Assembly: GCF_029868385.1 (NCBI RefSeq)
Contig: NZ_JARWNX010000054.1
Location: 124,001-188,000, forward strand
DNA: 64,000 bases
Direction of reading: 5' to 3'
Origin: Nocardia cyriacigeorgica
GTDB taxonomy: Bacteria > Actinomycetota > Actinomycetes > Mycobacteriales > Mycobacteriaceae
Of this stretch, positions 32,804 to 41,126 are shown in pieces. Every line of letters starts with the position of its first letter. Position 1 is the first letter of the stretch. A model generated the notes under the pieces. The model worked only from the letters and a program-made list of their open reading frames with translations, had not been told where the DNA came from and did not search any database. A program made the position numbers and the translations under genes.

Positions 32804-33679
32804 ATGGCGTGGAAACCTGAGCAGATATCCGATCAGACCGGACGCACCTTCGTCGTCACCGGAGCCAATGGCGGCCTCGGCGTCGAGACCACAACGGTGC
32901 TGGCGAGCAAAGGCGCGACGGTGATCATGGCCTGCCGTAATACGGCCAAGGCCCAAGAGATCGCCGACCGCATCGACGGTGCCGTCGAGGTGGCGCCGCT
33001 CGATCTCGCCGATCTGTCGTCGGTGCGCGAATTCGCCGCCAACTGCCGGGAATTCGATGTGCTCATCAATAATGCCGGCCTGATGAACGTACCGTTCTCA
33101 CGCACCAAGGACGGTTACGAAACCCAGTTCGGCGTCAACCACCTGGGCCACTTCGCGCTCACCGGGCTGCTACTGGACCGCATCCGCGACCGGGTGGTGT
33201 CGCTGGCCAGCATCGCCCACAAGCAGACACCGAAGCTCTGGATCGACGATCTGAACTACGAAAACCGCCGCTACCAGCGCAATCTCGCCTACGCACAATC
33301 CAAGCTCGCCAATTTGATGTTCGCCCGCGAACTCCAGCATCGGCTGGAGGAGGCCGGGTCGGCGAAGCGGTCCTACGGCGTGCACCCCGGCGTGTCGGCC
33401 ACCGATCTGTTCGCCCGCACCGAAACCCCGCTGGACCGCATCAGCAAACCCTTCATCCGGCTCATCGGCCACGCCCCCGCCAAGGCGGCCCACTCCACCC
33501 TGTTCGCCGCCACCGAACCCGACGCCGACCCCAACACCTACTGGGGTCCGACCCGCCTGTTCCAGTCCCAGGGTCCGGTGGAACCGTCGCCGTCGACGAA
33601 ACTGTCGAAGAACCGCGAACTCCAGCGTCGCCTGTGGGAGGAATCCGAACGCTTCACCGGGATCACCTACAAGTTCTGA
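32804..33679 (+). CDS. Short-chain dehydrogenase/reductase (retinol-dehydrogenase-like)
   Basis: 291 aa. The NAD(P)-binding motif is TGANGGLG near residue 19, NNAG follows around residue 88, and the catalytic Ser with YAQSK (Tyr-x3-Lys) lies around residues 126-165. VIMACRNTAK after beta-2 suggests NADP preference. This subgroup reduces lipid aldehydes or ketones and resembles mycobacterial oxidoreductases of the light-dependent protochlorophyllide/retinol-reductase type. The gene appears monocistronic, with a likely operator at its ribosome site and a terminator after it. Confidence 0.92.
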   Translation: MAWKPEQISDQTGRTFVVTGANGGLGVETTTVLASKGATVIMACRNTAKAQEIADRIDGAVEVAPLDLADLSSVREFAANCREFDVLINNAGLMNVPFSRTKDGYETQFGVNHLGHFALTGLLLDRIRDRVVSLASIAHKQTPKLWIDDLNYENRRYQRNLAYAQSKLANLMFARELQHRLEEAGSAKRSYGVHPGVSATDLFARTETPLDRISKPFIRLIGHAPAKAAHSTLFAATEPDADPNTYWGPTRLFQSQGPVEPSPSTKLSKNRELQRRLWEESERFTGITYKF

Positions 33680-33686
33680 CGCCCTC

Positions 33687-33740
33687 GAGTCCGGGCGGTC
33701 GGCCCACCCCTCGAAGAGCAGACCGCCCAGACCCGGACTC
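33687..33740. terminator. Bidirectional terminator between SDR and oxidoreductase genes
   Basis: GAGTCCGGG (33687-33695) pairs with CCCGGACTC (33732-33740), and CGGTC (33696-33700) with GACCG (33721-33725), leaving a 6-base bulge and a 20-base loop. Confidence 0.6.
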
Positions 33741-33745
33741 CCCCG

Positions 33746-34705
33746 TCACGCCGCCTGTTCGGCGGCGTCGATCACCGACAGCACCACCTTCCCGGTGGTG
33801 TGTCCGGACGCGATGAGTTCATGTGCCCGTGCGGCCTCCGACAGCGGCAGCACCGTATCGATCACCGGCCGCAGCCGCCCGTCGGCGGCCAGCGCGGCGA
33901 TTTCCCGCAGGCCGTGCTGATCGGATTCCACGATCATGAACACCGCCCGCTTCCCCTGCGCGGCAGCCGGTTCGGCGAGGGCGAGTTCGGCGGGCGAGGC
34001 CAGCGAGACGACGATGCCGCCGGGTCGCAGCACGCGTAGCGAACGTGGGCCGTACGCGCCGCCGACGGTGTCGATCACGGCATCGATACCGGTCACCACA
34101 TCGGCGAAATCGACGCTCGCGTAGTCGATCACCGCATCCGCGCCCAGCTCCCGCACCAGCTCGTGCTTACCGGCCGATGCGGTGCCGATGACGTAGGCGC
34201 CGCGGGCCTTGGCGATCTGCACCGCCAGATGTCCGACACCGCCGCCCGCCGCGTGTACGAGCACCCGGTCACCCGCGCCCACTTCGGCCACATCGACCAC
34301 CGCCTGCCAGGCGGTGAGGGCCGCCAGCGGCAGCGCCGCCGCCTGCACATGTGAGAGCCCGGTCGGTTTGGCCACCAGGTGCCGGGCGGGCGAGGTCAGG
34401 TACTCGGCATAGGCGCCCGCGGGCAAGGGGTGGCGCGGCACCCCGAACACCTCGTCGCCCGGTGCGAACAAGGTCACGCCGAGACCGACCTGCTCCACGA
34501 CACCGGAGACATCCCAGCCGAGCCGGATGGGCTCGGCGACACCACCGGCGAGCCCACCCGCCATCCGATGCCACGCATCGGTAGGGTTGACCGCGGCCGC
34601 ATGCACCCGGACCAGCACTTCCCCTGGGCCGGGCGCCGGTTTGGGCGCCTCGACGATCCGCAGAACTTCAGGACCCCCCAGCGTGTCCTGACCGATCGCA
34701 CGCAT
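33746..34705 (-). CDS. NADP-dependent quinone-reductase-like MDR oxidoreductase
   Basis: 319 aa. GroES-like N-domain (VLVRVHAAAVNPTDAWHRMAG, GWDVSGVVEQVG) and Rossmann domain with VLVHAAGGGVGHLAVQIAKARG. No zinc-ligand cysteines are visible, so it belongs to the zinc-free quinone oxidoreductase/enoyl reductase group of the medium-chain family. It would use NADPH to reduce quinones or alkenals. It is divergent from a DJ-1/AraC regulator (123-base gap), which is its likely controller. Confidence 0.92.
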   Translation of the reverse strand: MRAIGQDTLGGPEVLRIVEAPKPAPGPGEVLVRVHAAAVNPTDAWHRMAGGLAGGVAEPIRLGWDVSGVVEQVGLGVTLFAPGDEVFGVPRHPLPAGAYAEYLTSPARHLVAKPTGLSHVQAAALPLAALTAWQAVVDVAEVGAGDRVLVHAAGGGVGHLAVQIAKARGAYVIGTASAGKHELVRELGADAVIDYASVDFADVVTGIDAVIDTVGGAYGPRSLRVLRPGGIVVSLASPAELALAEPAAAQGKRAVFMIVESDQHGLREIAALAADGRLRPVIDTVLPLSEAARAHELIASGHTTGKVVLSVIDAAEQAA

Positions 34706-34828
34706 CTCGCTGTCTCACTCTCCGTGTCTCACCGCGCTCCCCCGCGGGGCGCTCACGGGCACAAACGATGCCGTAGCGCACGGAGGCCGACGAGCGTCGA
34801 CCAGGCCAAGATGTGTCAGGATCTTGCC

Positions 34829-35809
34829 ATGCATCGGGTTGTCGTTCTTGCCATCGATGGGGTGTACCCGTTCGAATTGAGCATCGCCTCGCGCATATTC
34901 GGCACGGCCATCGGACCGGCCGGTGAGCGGTTGTACGAGATCGTGACGTGCAGTCCGGGAGGGCGCCCGGTGCGCACCGAGGCCGATTTCACCGTGGCCG
35001 TCGAACACTCCCTCGACGTGCTCGCCACCGCCGACACCCTGCTGATTCCGCCGTTCACCTGCGATGACCGTGAACGCGACTGGCTGGCCGACGGTGTGGG
35101 GCCCGCACTGGAACTGCTGCGTCCGGACGCGCGGCTGATCTCGATCTGCACCGCGTCGTGTGTACCCGCGGCGGCGGGAATGCTGGACGGGCACCGCATC
35201 ACCACCCATTGGAAGATGGCCGAACCCTTCCAGGCGCTCTTCCCGCGGGTCCGTGTCGATCCCGATGTGCTGTTCGTCGACGACGGACGCGTGCTCACGG
35301 CGGCGGGCACCTCGGCGGCAGTGGACCTGTGCCTGCATGTGCTGCGCCGCGATCACGGCAGTGCGGTGGCCAACCGGGTCGCCAAGGTATGTGTGGCGCC
35401 GCCCTGGCGCGACGGCGAACAGTCCCAGTACATCGACCGCCCCCTGCCCGAGAGCGAGCAGGTGACCACCGCCGCGACCCGCGCGTGGGCCCTCGAACGC
35501 CTCGACCGTCCGCTGACCCTGGCCCAGCTCGCCGCCAACGCCAATATGAGTGTGCGCACCTTCTGCCGCCGTTTCCGCGAGGAGACCGGCCTACCGCCCG
35601 GCCAGTGGCTCATCCAGCAGCGCGTCGCCTTCGCCCGCCACCTGCTGGAAGCCACCGATCTGCCGATCGACCGCATCGCCGACGCCGCCGGATTCGGCAC
35701 CGCCGCGACCATGCGCCAGCATTTGTCGGCCTCGGTGGGAGTGTCACCAACCGCGTATCGACGCACCTTTCACGCGACCGCGGAACCCGCGAACCAGCCT
35801 GGCACGTAG
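34829..35809 (+). CDS. GlxA-type AraC regulator with DJ-1/PfpI domain
   Basis: 326 aa from ATG 34829 (AGGAT 6 bases upstream; ATG 34811 is an alternative). Residues about 1-190 are a DJ-1/PfpI (class I glutamine-amidotransferase-like) fold with the nucleophile-elbow region ISICTASCVPAAAGML. The C-terminal AraC domain has two helix-turn-helices (LTLAQLAANANMSVRTFCRRF, LPIDRIADAAGFGTAATMRQH). Such regulators sense small metabolites or reactive carbonyls. The divergent quinone-reductase-like gene is the natural target. Confidence 0.93.
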   Translation: MHRVVVLAIDGVYPFELSIASRIFGTAIGPAGERLYEIVTCSPGGRPVRTEADFTVAVEHSLDVLATADTLLIPPFTCDDRERDWLADGVGPALELLRPDARLISICTASCVPAAAGMLDGHRITTHWKMAEPFQALFPRVRVDPDVLFVDDGRVLTAAGTSAAVDLCLHVLRRDHGSAVANRVAKVCVAPPWRDGEQSQYIDRPLPESEQVTTAATRAWALERLDRPLTLAQLAANANMSVRTFCRRFREETGLPPGQWLIQQRVAFARHLLEATDLPIDRIADAAGFGTAATMRQHLSASVGVSPTAYRRTFHATAEPANQPGT

Positions 35810-36233
35810 CGCAAATCGACCTGTCTGCCCGCCGTGATTCTGCTGCTCGGCGTCGCGGCCTCGACCCTCGACCAGGGCGTAGTGAGCACAACCACCTCGG
35901 GCGATAACCGTTACCCAGTGCTCCGTGTCGGTCGGTTCACCTGGCGGCCGATAGGTCTACACAGCAGCATCGATGCATCACCTACTAGCACCATCAGTAC
36001 TAGCACCGCGTGCGTACCTGGCGCGAGCGCTGCGCCGCCCATTCGAGGCAAGTGATCATCGCGAGCTGCGGGGGCCGAGCCGGTCGAAGACCCCTGTGTG
36101 CATTGGCTTCTGAGCATGACCATGCCCACATAACCAAAAATTTGTGGCGACATTACCAAGACTTTACCTACTGTTGTGGATAGTAGGTGCCGGGCAAACC
36201 GGTAGCAGTGAGCAGAGAGGCAATGGCGCCGTC
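35810..36233. other. Intergenic region with repeats and an AT-rich promoter stretch
   Basis: 424 bases. A 73-codon frame from GTG 35834 has a hydrophobic start but no ribosome site or family and is not called. TACTAGCACC occurs twice, at 35983-35992 and 35998-36007. From 36110 to 36185 the sequence is AT-rich, with ACCTACT (36166-36172) and AGTAGGT (36182-36188) forming a 7-bp-arm dyad, probably the promoter/operator of the secreted protein gene at 36234. Confidence 0.45.
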
Positions 36234-36689
36234 ATGCAAGAGACCCGAAGCCGAGAAATCCGAGAGACCGCACACCGAGACGCACGAGGGCACAGCGGAG
36301 TGCGCGCCAGGCAGCGACGAGCGGCACGCAGAGTGCGGGGAAGGGTCGCGGTGCTGCTGCTCGGTCTCATCGCGAGTGGTGCGGTGGTCACCGCAGGTCC
36401 GGCGGCCGCCGAATCGGGGCGGGCCGACAGTTCGCACAAGCGCGGCGACTCCGGCAACAACACCGGCTGGCGCAAGATCGATCCACGCGGCTACCACCAC
36501 AGCGAGACCGATCCACGTCGCCGCGCCGAGCAACGCGACGCGCGGCGCGAATATCGCCAACAGCAACGTCCGGCCGAAGTTCCGCGCGCGGGCGATTCCG
36601 GTGGCAGCACCTCGACGTGGACGAGGACCGACCGCGCCGACGGCGGCGGCGGCTGGACCGTCTGCCGTCCGCAGGCCAGCTACTGCTAG
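36234..36689 (+). CDS. Small secreted Arg-rich basic protein
   Basis: 151 aa from ATG 36234; no strong ribosome site, so the start is uncertain. A long charged N-terminus (about 45 residues with many Arg) precedes one hydrophobic segment (VAVLLLGLIASGAVVTAG) ending in PAAAES, a plausible signal cleavage site. The mature part is hydrophilic, Arg/Asp/Gly-rich, repeats HSETDPRRRAEQRDARREYR and ends WTVCRPQASYC with two Cys. Family not recognised. It is convergent with DUF3817. Confidence 0.6.
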   Translation: MQETRSREIRETAHRDARGHSGVRARQRRAARRVRGRVAVLLLGLIASGAVVTAGPAAAESGRADSSHKRGDSGNNTGWRKIDPRGYHHSETDPRRRAEQRDARREYRQQQRPAEVPRAGDSGGSTSTWTRTDRADGGGGWTVCRPQASYC

Positions 36690-36711
36690 ATGCGCGCGGA
36701 ACCCGGTGGGC

Positions 36712-37101
36712 TCAGACGCCGAAGTCGCGTTTGACCTGCTGGGCGTTGCGGTGTTCGACGAAGAACGACAGCAGCGGGATGGTTCCGGCGAGCAGGGTGC
36801 CGATGGTGCGGCCCGCGGGCCAGCGGACCTTGACCGCCAGATCGGCGGTGAGGATCAGATAGAGGAAGTACACCCAGCCGTGGACGACGGCGATCCAGCG
36901 CGGGGTGTCGACGTCGAAGCCGTACTGGGCGATCATCTCGGCGGTGAGCAGCAGCAGCCACAGACCGGTGGTCCAGGCCAGCACCCGGTAACGCAGCAGC
37001 GCGCTCTTGATCTTGGCGGTGTTCGCGGGGGCTCGACCTGTGGTGGCGGGGGTGGCGCCGTCGGTCAGCGTGGTGTCGGTCGAGTGCTCGCTGGCGGTCA
37101 A
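36712..37101 (-). CDS. DUF3817 membrane protein (Rv1342c-like)
   Basis: 129 aa. Three hydrophobic helices: VLAWTTGLWLLLLTAEMIA, WIAVVHGWVYFLYLILTADL and TIGTLLAGTIPLLSFFVEH. VVHGWVYFLYL is characteristic of DUF3817. Its ATG overlaps the upstream gene's stop by 4 bases. In mycobacteria the homolog sits in the same neighbourhood beside rdgB. Function unknown. Confidence 0.88.
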   Translation of the reverse strand: MTASEHSTDTTLTDGATPATTGRAPANTAKIKSALLRYRVLAWTTGLWLLLLTAEMIAQYGFDVDTPRWIAVVHGWVYFLYLILTADLAVKVRWPAGRTIGTLLAGTIPLLSFFVEHRNAQQVKRDFGV

Positions 37102-37598
37102 CCGGCGCTCCTCTCGGTGTCGCGGGCGTCAAGGCCCGCGGCGCGGACCCGTTCACCGATATCGTCGGCGTGCAAGCGCGCCAGGTACTGGTTGTATTCG
37201 GCCAGTGCGGGATCGGCATCCCGCGCCGCCTTCGGCCGCTCGGGCAGGATGCCCGCCGGAATCTCGCGCGGCGCGGCCTTTTTGGTCCTGGTCCGCGCGG
37301 GCGCGGCCTCGGACCGCGTAACCGGTTCAGCAGGCGGCGCCTGCTCCTGCTCGGCTTCGCTCTCCAACCGGACGAACCGGAAGTACGCGAACACCGCGAA
37401 GGCCGCGAACAGCGGCCATTGCAGCGCATAGCCGAGGTTCTGGCCGGTTCCGCTGGCGGAATCGAACCGCTCCCACTGCCACCACCCCAACGCCAGGCAC
37501 GCCAGCGCGGCCACGACCACCAGCGCGATCAGCGCGGGCCGATTATGCCGTTGGCGATGCTGCGCCGAGGGATCGGAGGGAGCGGACACGCCTACCAC
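37098..37598 (-). CDS. Two-helix membrane protein of the LprD (Rv1343c) type
   Basis: 166 aa. Two hydrophobic segments (ALIALVVVAALACLALGWWQ and YALQWPLFAAFAVFAYFRFV) and a charged C-terminal tail with REIPAGILPERPK and DPALAEYNQYLARLH. Databases often label this family as glucitol-operon regulator, but nothing DNA-binding is visible. The Mtb relative is LprD, although here no lipobox Cys is evident. ATG 37598 or an in-frame GTG at 37589 are both possible starts. Coupled to DUF3817. Confidence 0.82.
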   Translation of the reverse strand: MVGVSAPSDPSAQHRQRHNRPALIALVVVAALACLALGWWQWERFDSASGTGQNLGYALQWPLFAAFAVFAYFRFVRLESEAEQEQAPPAEPVTRSEAAPARTRTKKAAPREIPAGILPERPKAARDADPALAEYNQYLARLHADDIGERVRAAGLDARDTERSAG

Positions 37599-37717
37599 GG
37601 TACCTGTCTACTACGCGTCCCGTAGGACCAGGTGGGCGCTCTCACCCCGCACCGGACCGGGCCACCGGTCTGCCCGGATCGCGCCGCTACACGCGGCCAC
37701 CACCACAGCGAGACCGG

Positions 37718-38329
37718 TCAGTCCACCAGAGCCCGGAGCGCGGGCAACAACTGCGTCAACGCACGCCCGCGGTGGGAGACGGCGTCCTTCTCGGCCGGTG
37801 TCAGCTGCGCGGCACTCGTCGTCGCGCCGTCGGGGATGAACAGCGGGTCGTAGCCGAAGCCGCCGTCGCCGACCGGTTTGCGGCCGATCGTGCCCGGCCA
37901 TTCGCCACGCACCACGGTCTCCGCACCGCCGGGCACCGCCAGTGCGCAGGTGGAGACGAAGCGGGCGGTGCGGCGTTCGTCGGGGACGTCGCCGAGCTGG
38001 CCGAGCAGCAGCGCGTTGTTGGCGGCGTCGTCGCCGTGGCGGCCGGACCAGCGGGCCGACAGCACACCGGGCATACCGTTGAGGGCGTCGACCTCGAGGC
38101 CGGAATCGTCGGCGACACAGGCCAATCCGGTGGCCGCGGCGCCGTCACGAGCCTTGGCGAGCGCGTTCTCCTCGAAGGTCGCCCCGGTTTCGGGCGCCTC
38201 ATCGTAGGCGGGGACGTCGTCTAGGCCGACGATCTCCAGGCCAGCCACACCGGCATCGGCCAGGATGCGCCGCAGTTCGTTCAGCTTCTTGACATTGCGG
38301 CTGGCGACGAGCACACGGCGGGTCATCAC
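37718..38329 (-). CDS. rdgB: XTP/dITP diphosphatase RdgB (Ham1/NTPase family)
   Basis: 203 aa. Begins VLVASRNVKKLNELRRIL (the family SxNxxK loop), with ETGATFEENALAKARDGA, ADDSGLEVDALNGMPGVLSARWSG, and GGFGYDPLFIPDG. It hydrolyses non-canonical purine triphosphates (ITP, XTP) so they are not built into DNA or RNA. Its ATG overlaps the rph stop by 4 bases, and rph-rdgB coupling is conserved in actinobacteria. Confidence 0.97.
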   Translation of the reverse strand: MMTRRVLVASRNVKKLNELRRILADAGVAGLEIVGLDDVPAYDEAPETGATFEENALAKARDGAAATGLACVADDSGLEVDALNGMPGVLSARWSGRHGDDAANNALLLGQLGDVPDERRTARFVSTCALAVPGGAETVVRGEWPGTIGRKPVGDGGFGYDPLFIPDGATTSAAQLTPAEKDAVSHRGRALTQLLPALRALVD

Positions 38330-39096
38330 TTCTTCTTCGGTTCGGCCGGTTCGGGCAGCACACCCGGATACGGCAGCGCGAGGGCTTCCTTCTGCACCAC
38401 GAACAGCTGCTCACAGCCCGCGAGCGCGGAATCGAGCAGCTTGTCCAGGGTCGAACGCGGGAAGGTGGCGCCCTCACCGGTGCCCTGCACCTCCACCAGG
38501 GTGCCGGTATCGGTGGCGACCACGTTCATGTCGACCTCGGCGCGCGAATCCTCTTCGTAGGGCAGATCCAGGCGCACCCGGCCGTCGACCACGCCGACGC
38601 TCACCGCGGCGATGGCGCAGGAGATGGGCTGCGGATCGGCGAGCTTGCCCGCGGCGGCGAGGTAGGTGACCGCATCGGAGAGCGCGACGTAGGCGCCGGT
38701 GATGGCGGCGGTGCGGGTACCGCCGTCGGCCTGCAACACATCGCAATCGATGGCGATGGTGTTCTCACCGATCGCGGCCAGATCGATGCAGGCCCGCAGC
38801 GAACGGCCGATCAGGCGGCTGATCTCCTGGGTACGGCCGCCGACCTTGCCCTTCACCGACTCCCGGCCGCTGCGGGTATGGGTGGCGGCGGGCAGCATCG
38901 CGTATTCGGCGGTGAGCCAGCCGAGCCCGGAGTCGCGCCGCCACGGCGGCACACCCTCGGTGGCGCTCGCGGTGCACATCACCCGCGTCTGACCGAACTC
39001 CACCAGCACCGATCCGGCTGGATGCGTGGTGAATCCACGGGTGATCCGTACCTCGCGGAGCTCATCGTCCGCCCTGCCATCGGCTCGTCTCGACAC
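38326..39096 (-). CDS. rph: RNase PH (tRNA 3'-end phosphorolytic exonuclease)
   Basis: 256 aa from GTG 39096 (SRRADGRADDELREV), chosen by family length; the frame is open further upstream. Core: RITRGFTTHPAGSVLVEFG, LGWLTAEYAMLP, GRTQEISRLIGRSLRACIDL, DCDVLQADGGTRTAAITGAY, PYEEDSRAEVDMNVV. It trims tRNA 3' ends using phosphate. It is almost colinear with mycobacterial RphA except for a charged C-terminal EPAEPKKK. Confidence 0.97.
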   Translation of the reverse strand: MSRRADGRADDELREVRITRGFTTHPAGSVLVEFGQTRVMCTASATEGVPPWRRDSGLGWLTAEYAMLPAATHTRSGRESVKGKVGGRTQEISRLIGRSLRACIDLAAIGENTIAIDCDVLQADGGTRTAAITGAYVALSDAVTYLAAAGKLADPQPISCAIAAVSVGVVDGRVRLDLPYEEDSRAEVDMNVVATDTGTLVEVQGTGEGATFPRSTLDKLLDSALAGCEQLFVVQKEALALPYPGVLPEPAEPKKK

Positions 39097-39215
39097 GAGG
39101 GTCAGCGTAGTGGGAACAGGCGACCGGGAGACGGCGGGGGCGCGAGCGCGTCCCACTCACCGGTCACGCTCGGCAGCCGGTGCCGCTCGCACACCGGCGC
39201 GAGGAGCGACCGGAT

Positions 39216-39980
39216 TCAGAGGTCGAAGGTCTCCCCCGGCGCGACCGCATGCACGGGACCGGTGAACTCGGCCTTGGCTTCGGCGATCACATCTTCGCGC
39301 GAGGTCCACGGCGGAATGTGGGTGAGCAGCAGCTCGCCGACGCCCGCTTCGGCGGCGATCCGGCCCGCCTCGGTGCCCGAAAGATGAATACCGGGAGGAC
39401 GATTCGCCGGATCATGGGTCCAGGACGCTTCGGCCATGAGCACATCGGCGCCCTGCGCCAGTTCCTGCACCTGCGAGCACATCGCGGTGTCGCCGGTGTA
39501 GACGAAGGTGCGTCCGGCCGCGGTGACGATGCGCAGACCGTAGGACTCCGGTGGATGGAACATCCGGCGCGCCGTCACCGTATGGCCGGAACCGAACTCG
39601 ACCGGCTCACCCTCGACCCACGGACGCATATCGATCACATCGGACCAGTCGTCGCATTCGCCGCCGACCTCGGCCGAGGCATTGCCGATCCGCAATGAGG
39701 TGTCCGACGGACCGCGCACGATGGCCCGACCGACCGGCGGTGTCGGGTGGTAGCGCCGCCACACCAGCAGACCGGGCAGATCCAGGCAGTGATCGGCGTG
39801 CAGATGGGTGAGGAAGATCGACACATCACCGGGATCGGCATAGCGCTGCAAGGCGCCGAGCACCCCTGGACCGAAATCGATGACGACCGGCGACATGTCC
39901 GGGCCGGTGAGCAGGTACCCCGACGCTGGGGAGTCCGGGCCGGACACACTGCCCGAGCACCCGAGGACGGTAAGGCGCAT
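39216..39980 (-). CDS. Metallo-beta-lactamase-fold phosphodiesterase (Rv1339-like)
   Basis: 254 aa from ATG 39980 (MRLTVLGCSGSVSGPDSPAS). Zinc motif THLHADH with His59, His61, Asp63 and His64, then VYTGDTA and LLTHIPPW for the remaining ligands. The Mtb homolog Rv1339 has been described as an atypical cAMP phosphodiesterase affecting antibiotic tolerance. It keeps the Mtb-like position before rph. The next gene upstream in Mtb, murI, is absent from its slot. Confidence 0.9.
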   Translation of the reverse strand: MRLTVLGCSGSVSGPDSPASGYLLTGPDMSPVVIDFGPGVLGALQRYADPGDVSIFLTHLHADHCLDLPGLLVWRRYHPTPPVGRAIVRGPSDTSLRIGNASAEVGGECDDWSDVIDMRPWVEGEPVEFGSGHTVTARRMFHPPESYGLRIVTAAGRTFVYTGDTAMCSQVQELAQGADVLMAEASWTHDPANRPPGIHLSGTEAGRIAAEAGVGELLLTHIPPWTSREDVIAEAKAEFTGPVHAVAPGETFDL

Positions 39981-40261
39981 CCCACCATGCTGCCACGACG
40001 AATTCTCGCTCAAGAGCCGATCCCCCAAAATGCCGGGCCGAAACCGCTGTGGCCGGATATGCGTGCGAAGTCCGGCCTTCGCCTGACGACGGTGTCGACG
40101 TTCATCACCAGAGAGTACCCAGCCGCCCGGCCCGCCACCCACCACGGCGAAATGGTGCTCTCACCAAGAGATTCGGCCCGGAGGCACGTGATCGTCACAA
40201 AGCCTGTACGCACGTCCGGGCTGTGACAGCGCGCACTCGATGCGCCGGAAACGCGCGTCGG

Positions 40262-41026
40262 TCAGCTACGGCCCGGTGTGCCGGTCGGTCCGAAACCGGA
40301 TGCGGGAAGCGCGGCACGCCGACGGCTGCGCTCGTCACCGGAGAGCATCCATGCCGCGAGCACCCCGCCGACCGCCCCGAACAGATGTCCCTGCCAGGAG
40401 ATGCCCGGCTGTCCCGGCAGCACACCCCACAGCAGCGAACCGTAGATCGCGAGCACGATCAGGCCGATGACGATCTGGCCGATCTGCCTGCCGAACCAGC
40501 CGCGCAGGATGATGAACGTCAACCAGCCGAACACCAGCGCGGACGCACCGAGATGTACGGTGCCCGACCCGCCGGTGAGCCAGGTGCCGACACCCGCGAC
40601 GACCCAGATGATCGCGGTCGCCGCCAGTCCGCGTCCGATGCCGGAGACCAGGGCGAGGAAGCCGAGCACCAGGACCGGCAGGGTATTGCCGATCAGATGC
40701 GCCCAGCCACCGTGCAGCAGCGGGGCGTACAGGATGCCGGTGAGCCCGTCGAGCTGACGCGGCTCGATCCCGGCCTGGTCCAGATCGATGCTGGACACGG
40801 CGTCGAAGCCTTCGATCAGGTAGAGGGCGACGACGAAACCGAGGACGATCACCGCGGCCCGTGCCCACACCTCACGCGCGCCGGTGAAACCGCCCGGCTT
40901 GTCCGGCGGGGTCGGCGAACCCGTCGGCATCGGTGCGCCTCCCGGCACCGGTGGCAGTGGTTGCTGGGCGCGCAGCGCCGCGATCCGTTCGGGATCGAAC
41001 GAGGCCCCGATTCCGGTCACCGCCAT
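40262..41026 (-). CDS. Rhomboid family intramembrane serine protease
   Basis: 254 aa from ATG 41026 behind GAGGAGGTG; the longer upstream frame runs into cysM and is not real. Six or so helices. HGGWAHLIGN marks the loop-1 region, the catalytic Ser162 lies in LGASALVFGW, and the catalytic His214 in WQGHLFGAVGG. The N-terminal 50 residues are Pro-rich and cytoplasmic. It cleaves substrates inside the membrane, identity unknown. It corresponds to Rv1337 of Mtb. Confidence 0.94.
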   Translation of the reverse strand: MAVTGIGASFDPERIAALRAQQPLPPVPGGAPMPTGSPTPPDKPGGFTGAREVWARAAVIVLGFVVALYLIEGFDAVSSIDLDQAGIEPRQLDGLTGILYAPLLHGGWAHLIGNTLPVLVLGFLALVSGIGRGLAATAIIWVVAGVGTWLTGGSGTVHLGASALVFGWLTFIILRGWFGRQIGQIVIGLIVLAIYGSLLWGVLPGQPGISWQGHLFGAVGGVLAAWMLSGDERSRRRAALPASGFGPTGTPGRS

Positions 41027-41126
41027 CACCTCCTCGTGCGGTGCCGGACAGTGTCGCGGCACCGGCAACGCCGGTCGTCGGCAGCGCTGTCCGCCGCCGG
41101 ATGCACCTTCGAGGGTACCGGCGACC

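Noticed and set aside
35834..36055. 73-codon frame with a hydrophobic start after the AraC gene
   Set aside because: No Shine-Dalgarno sequence, low-complexity Ser/Thr end containing the direct repeat, and no recognisable domain.
39097..39156. Upstream extension of RNase PH to 39156
   Set aside because: The extra 20 residues do not fit the family, whose N-terminus matches GTG 39096.
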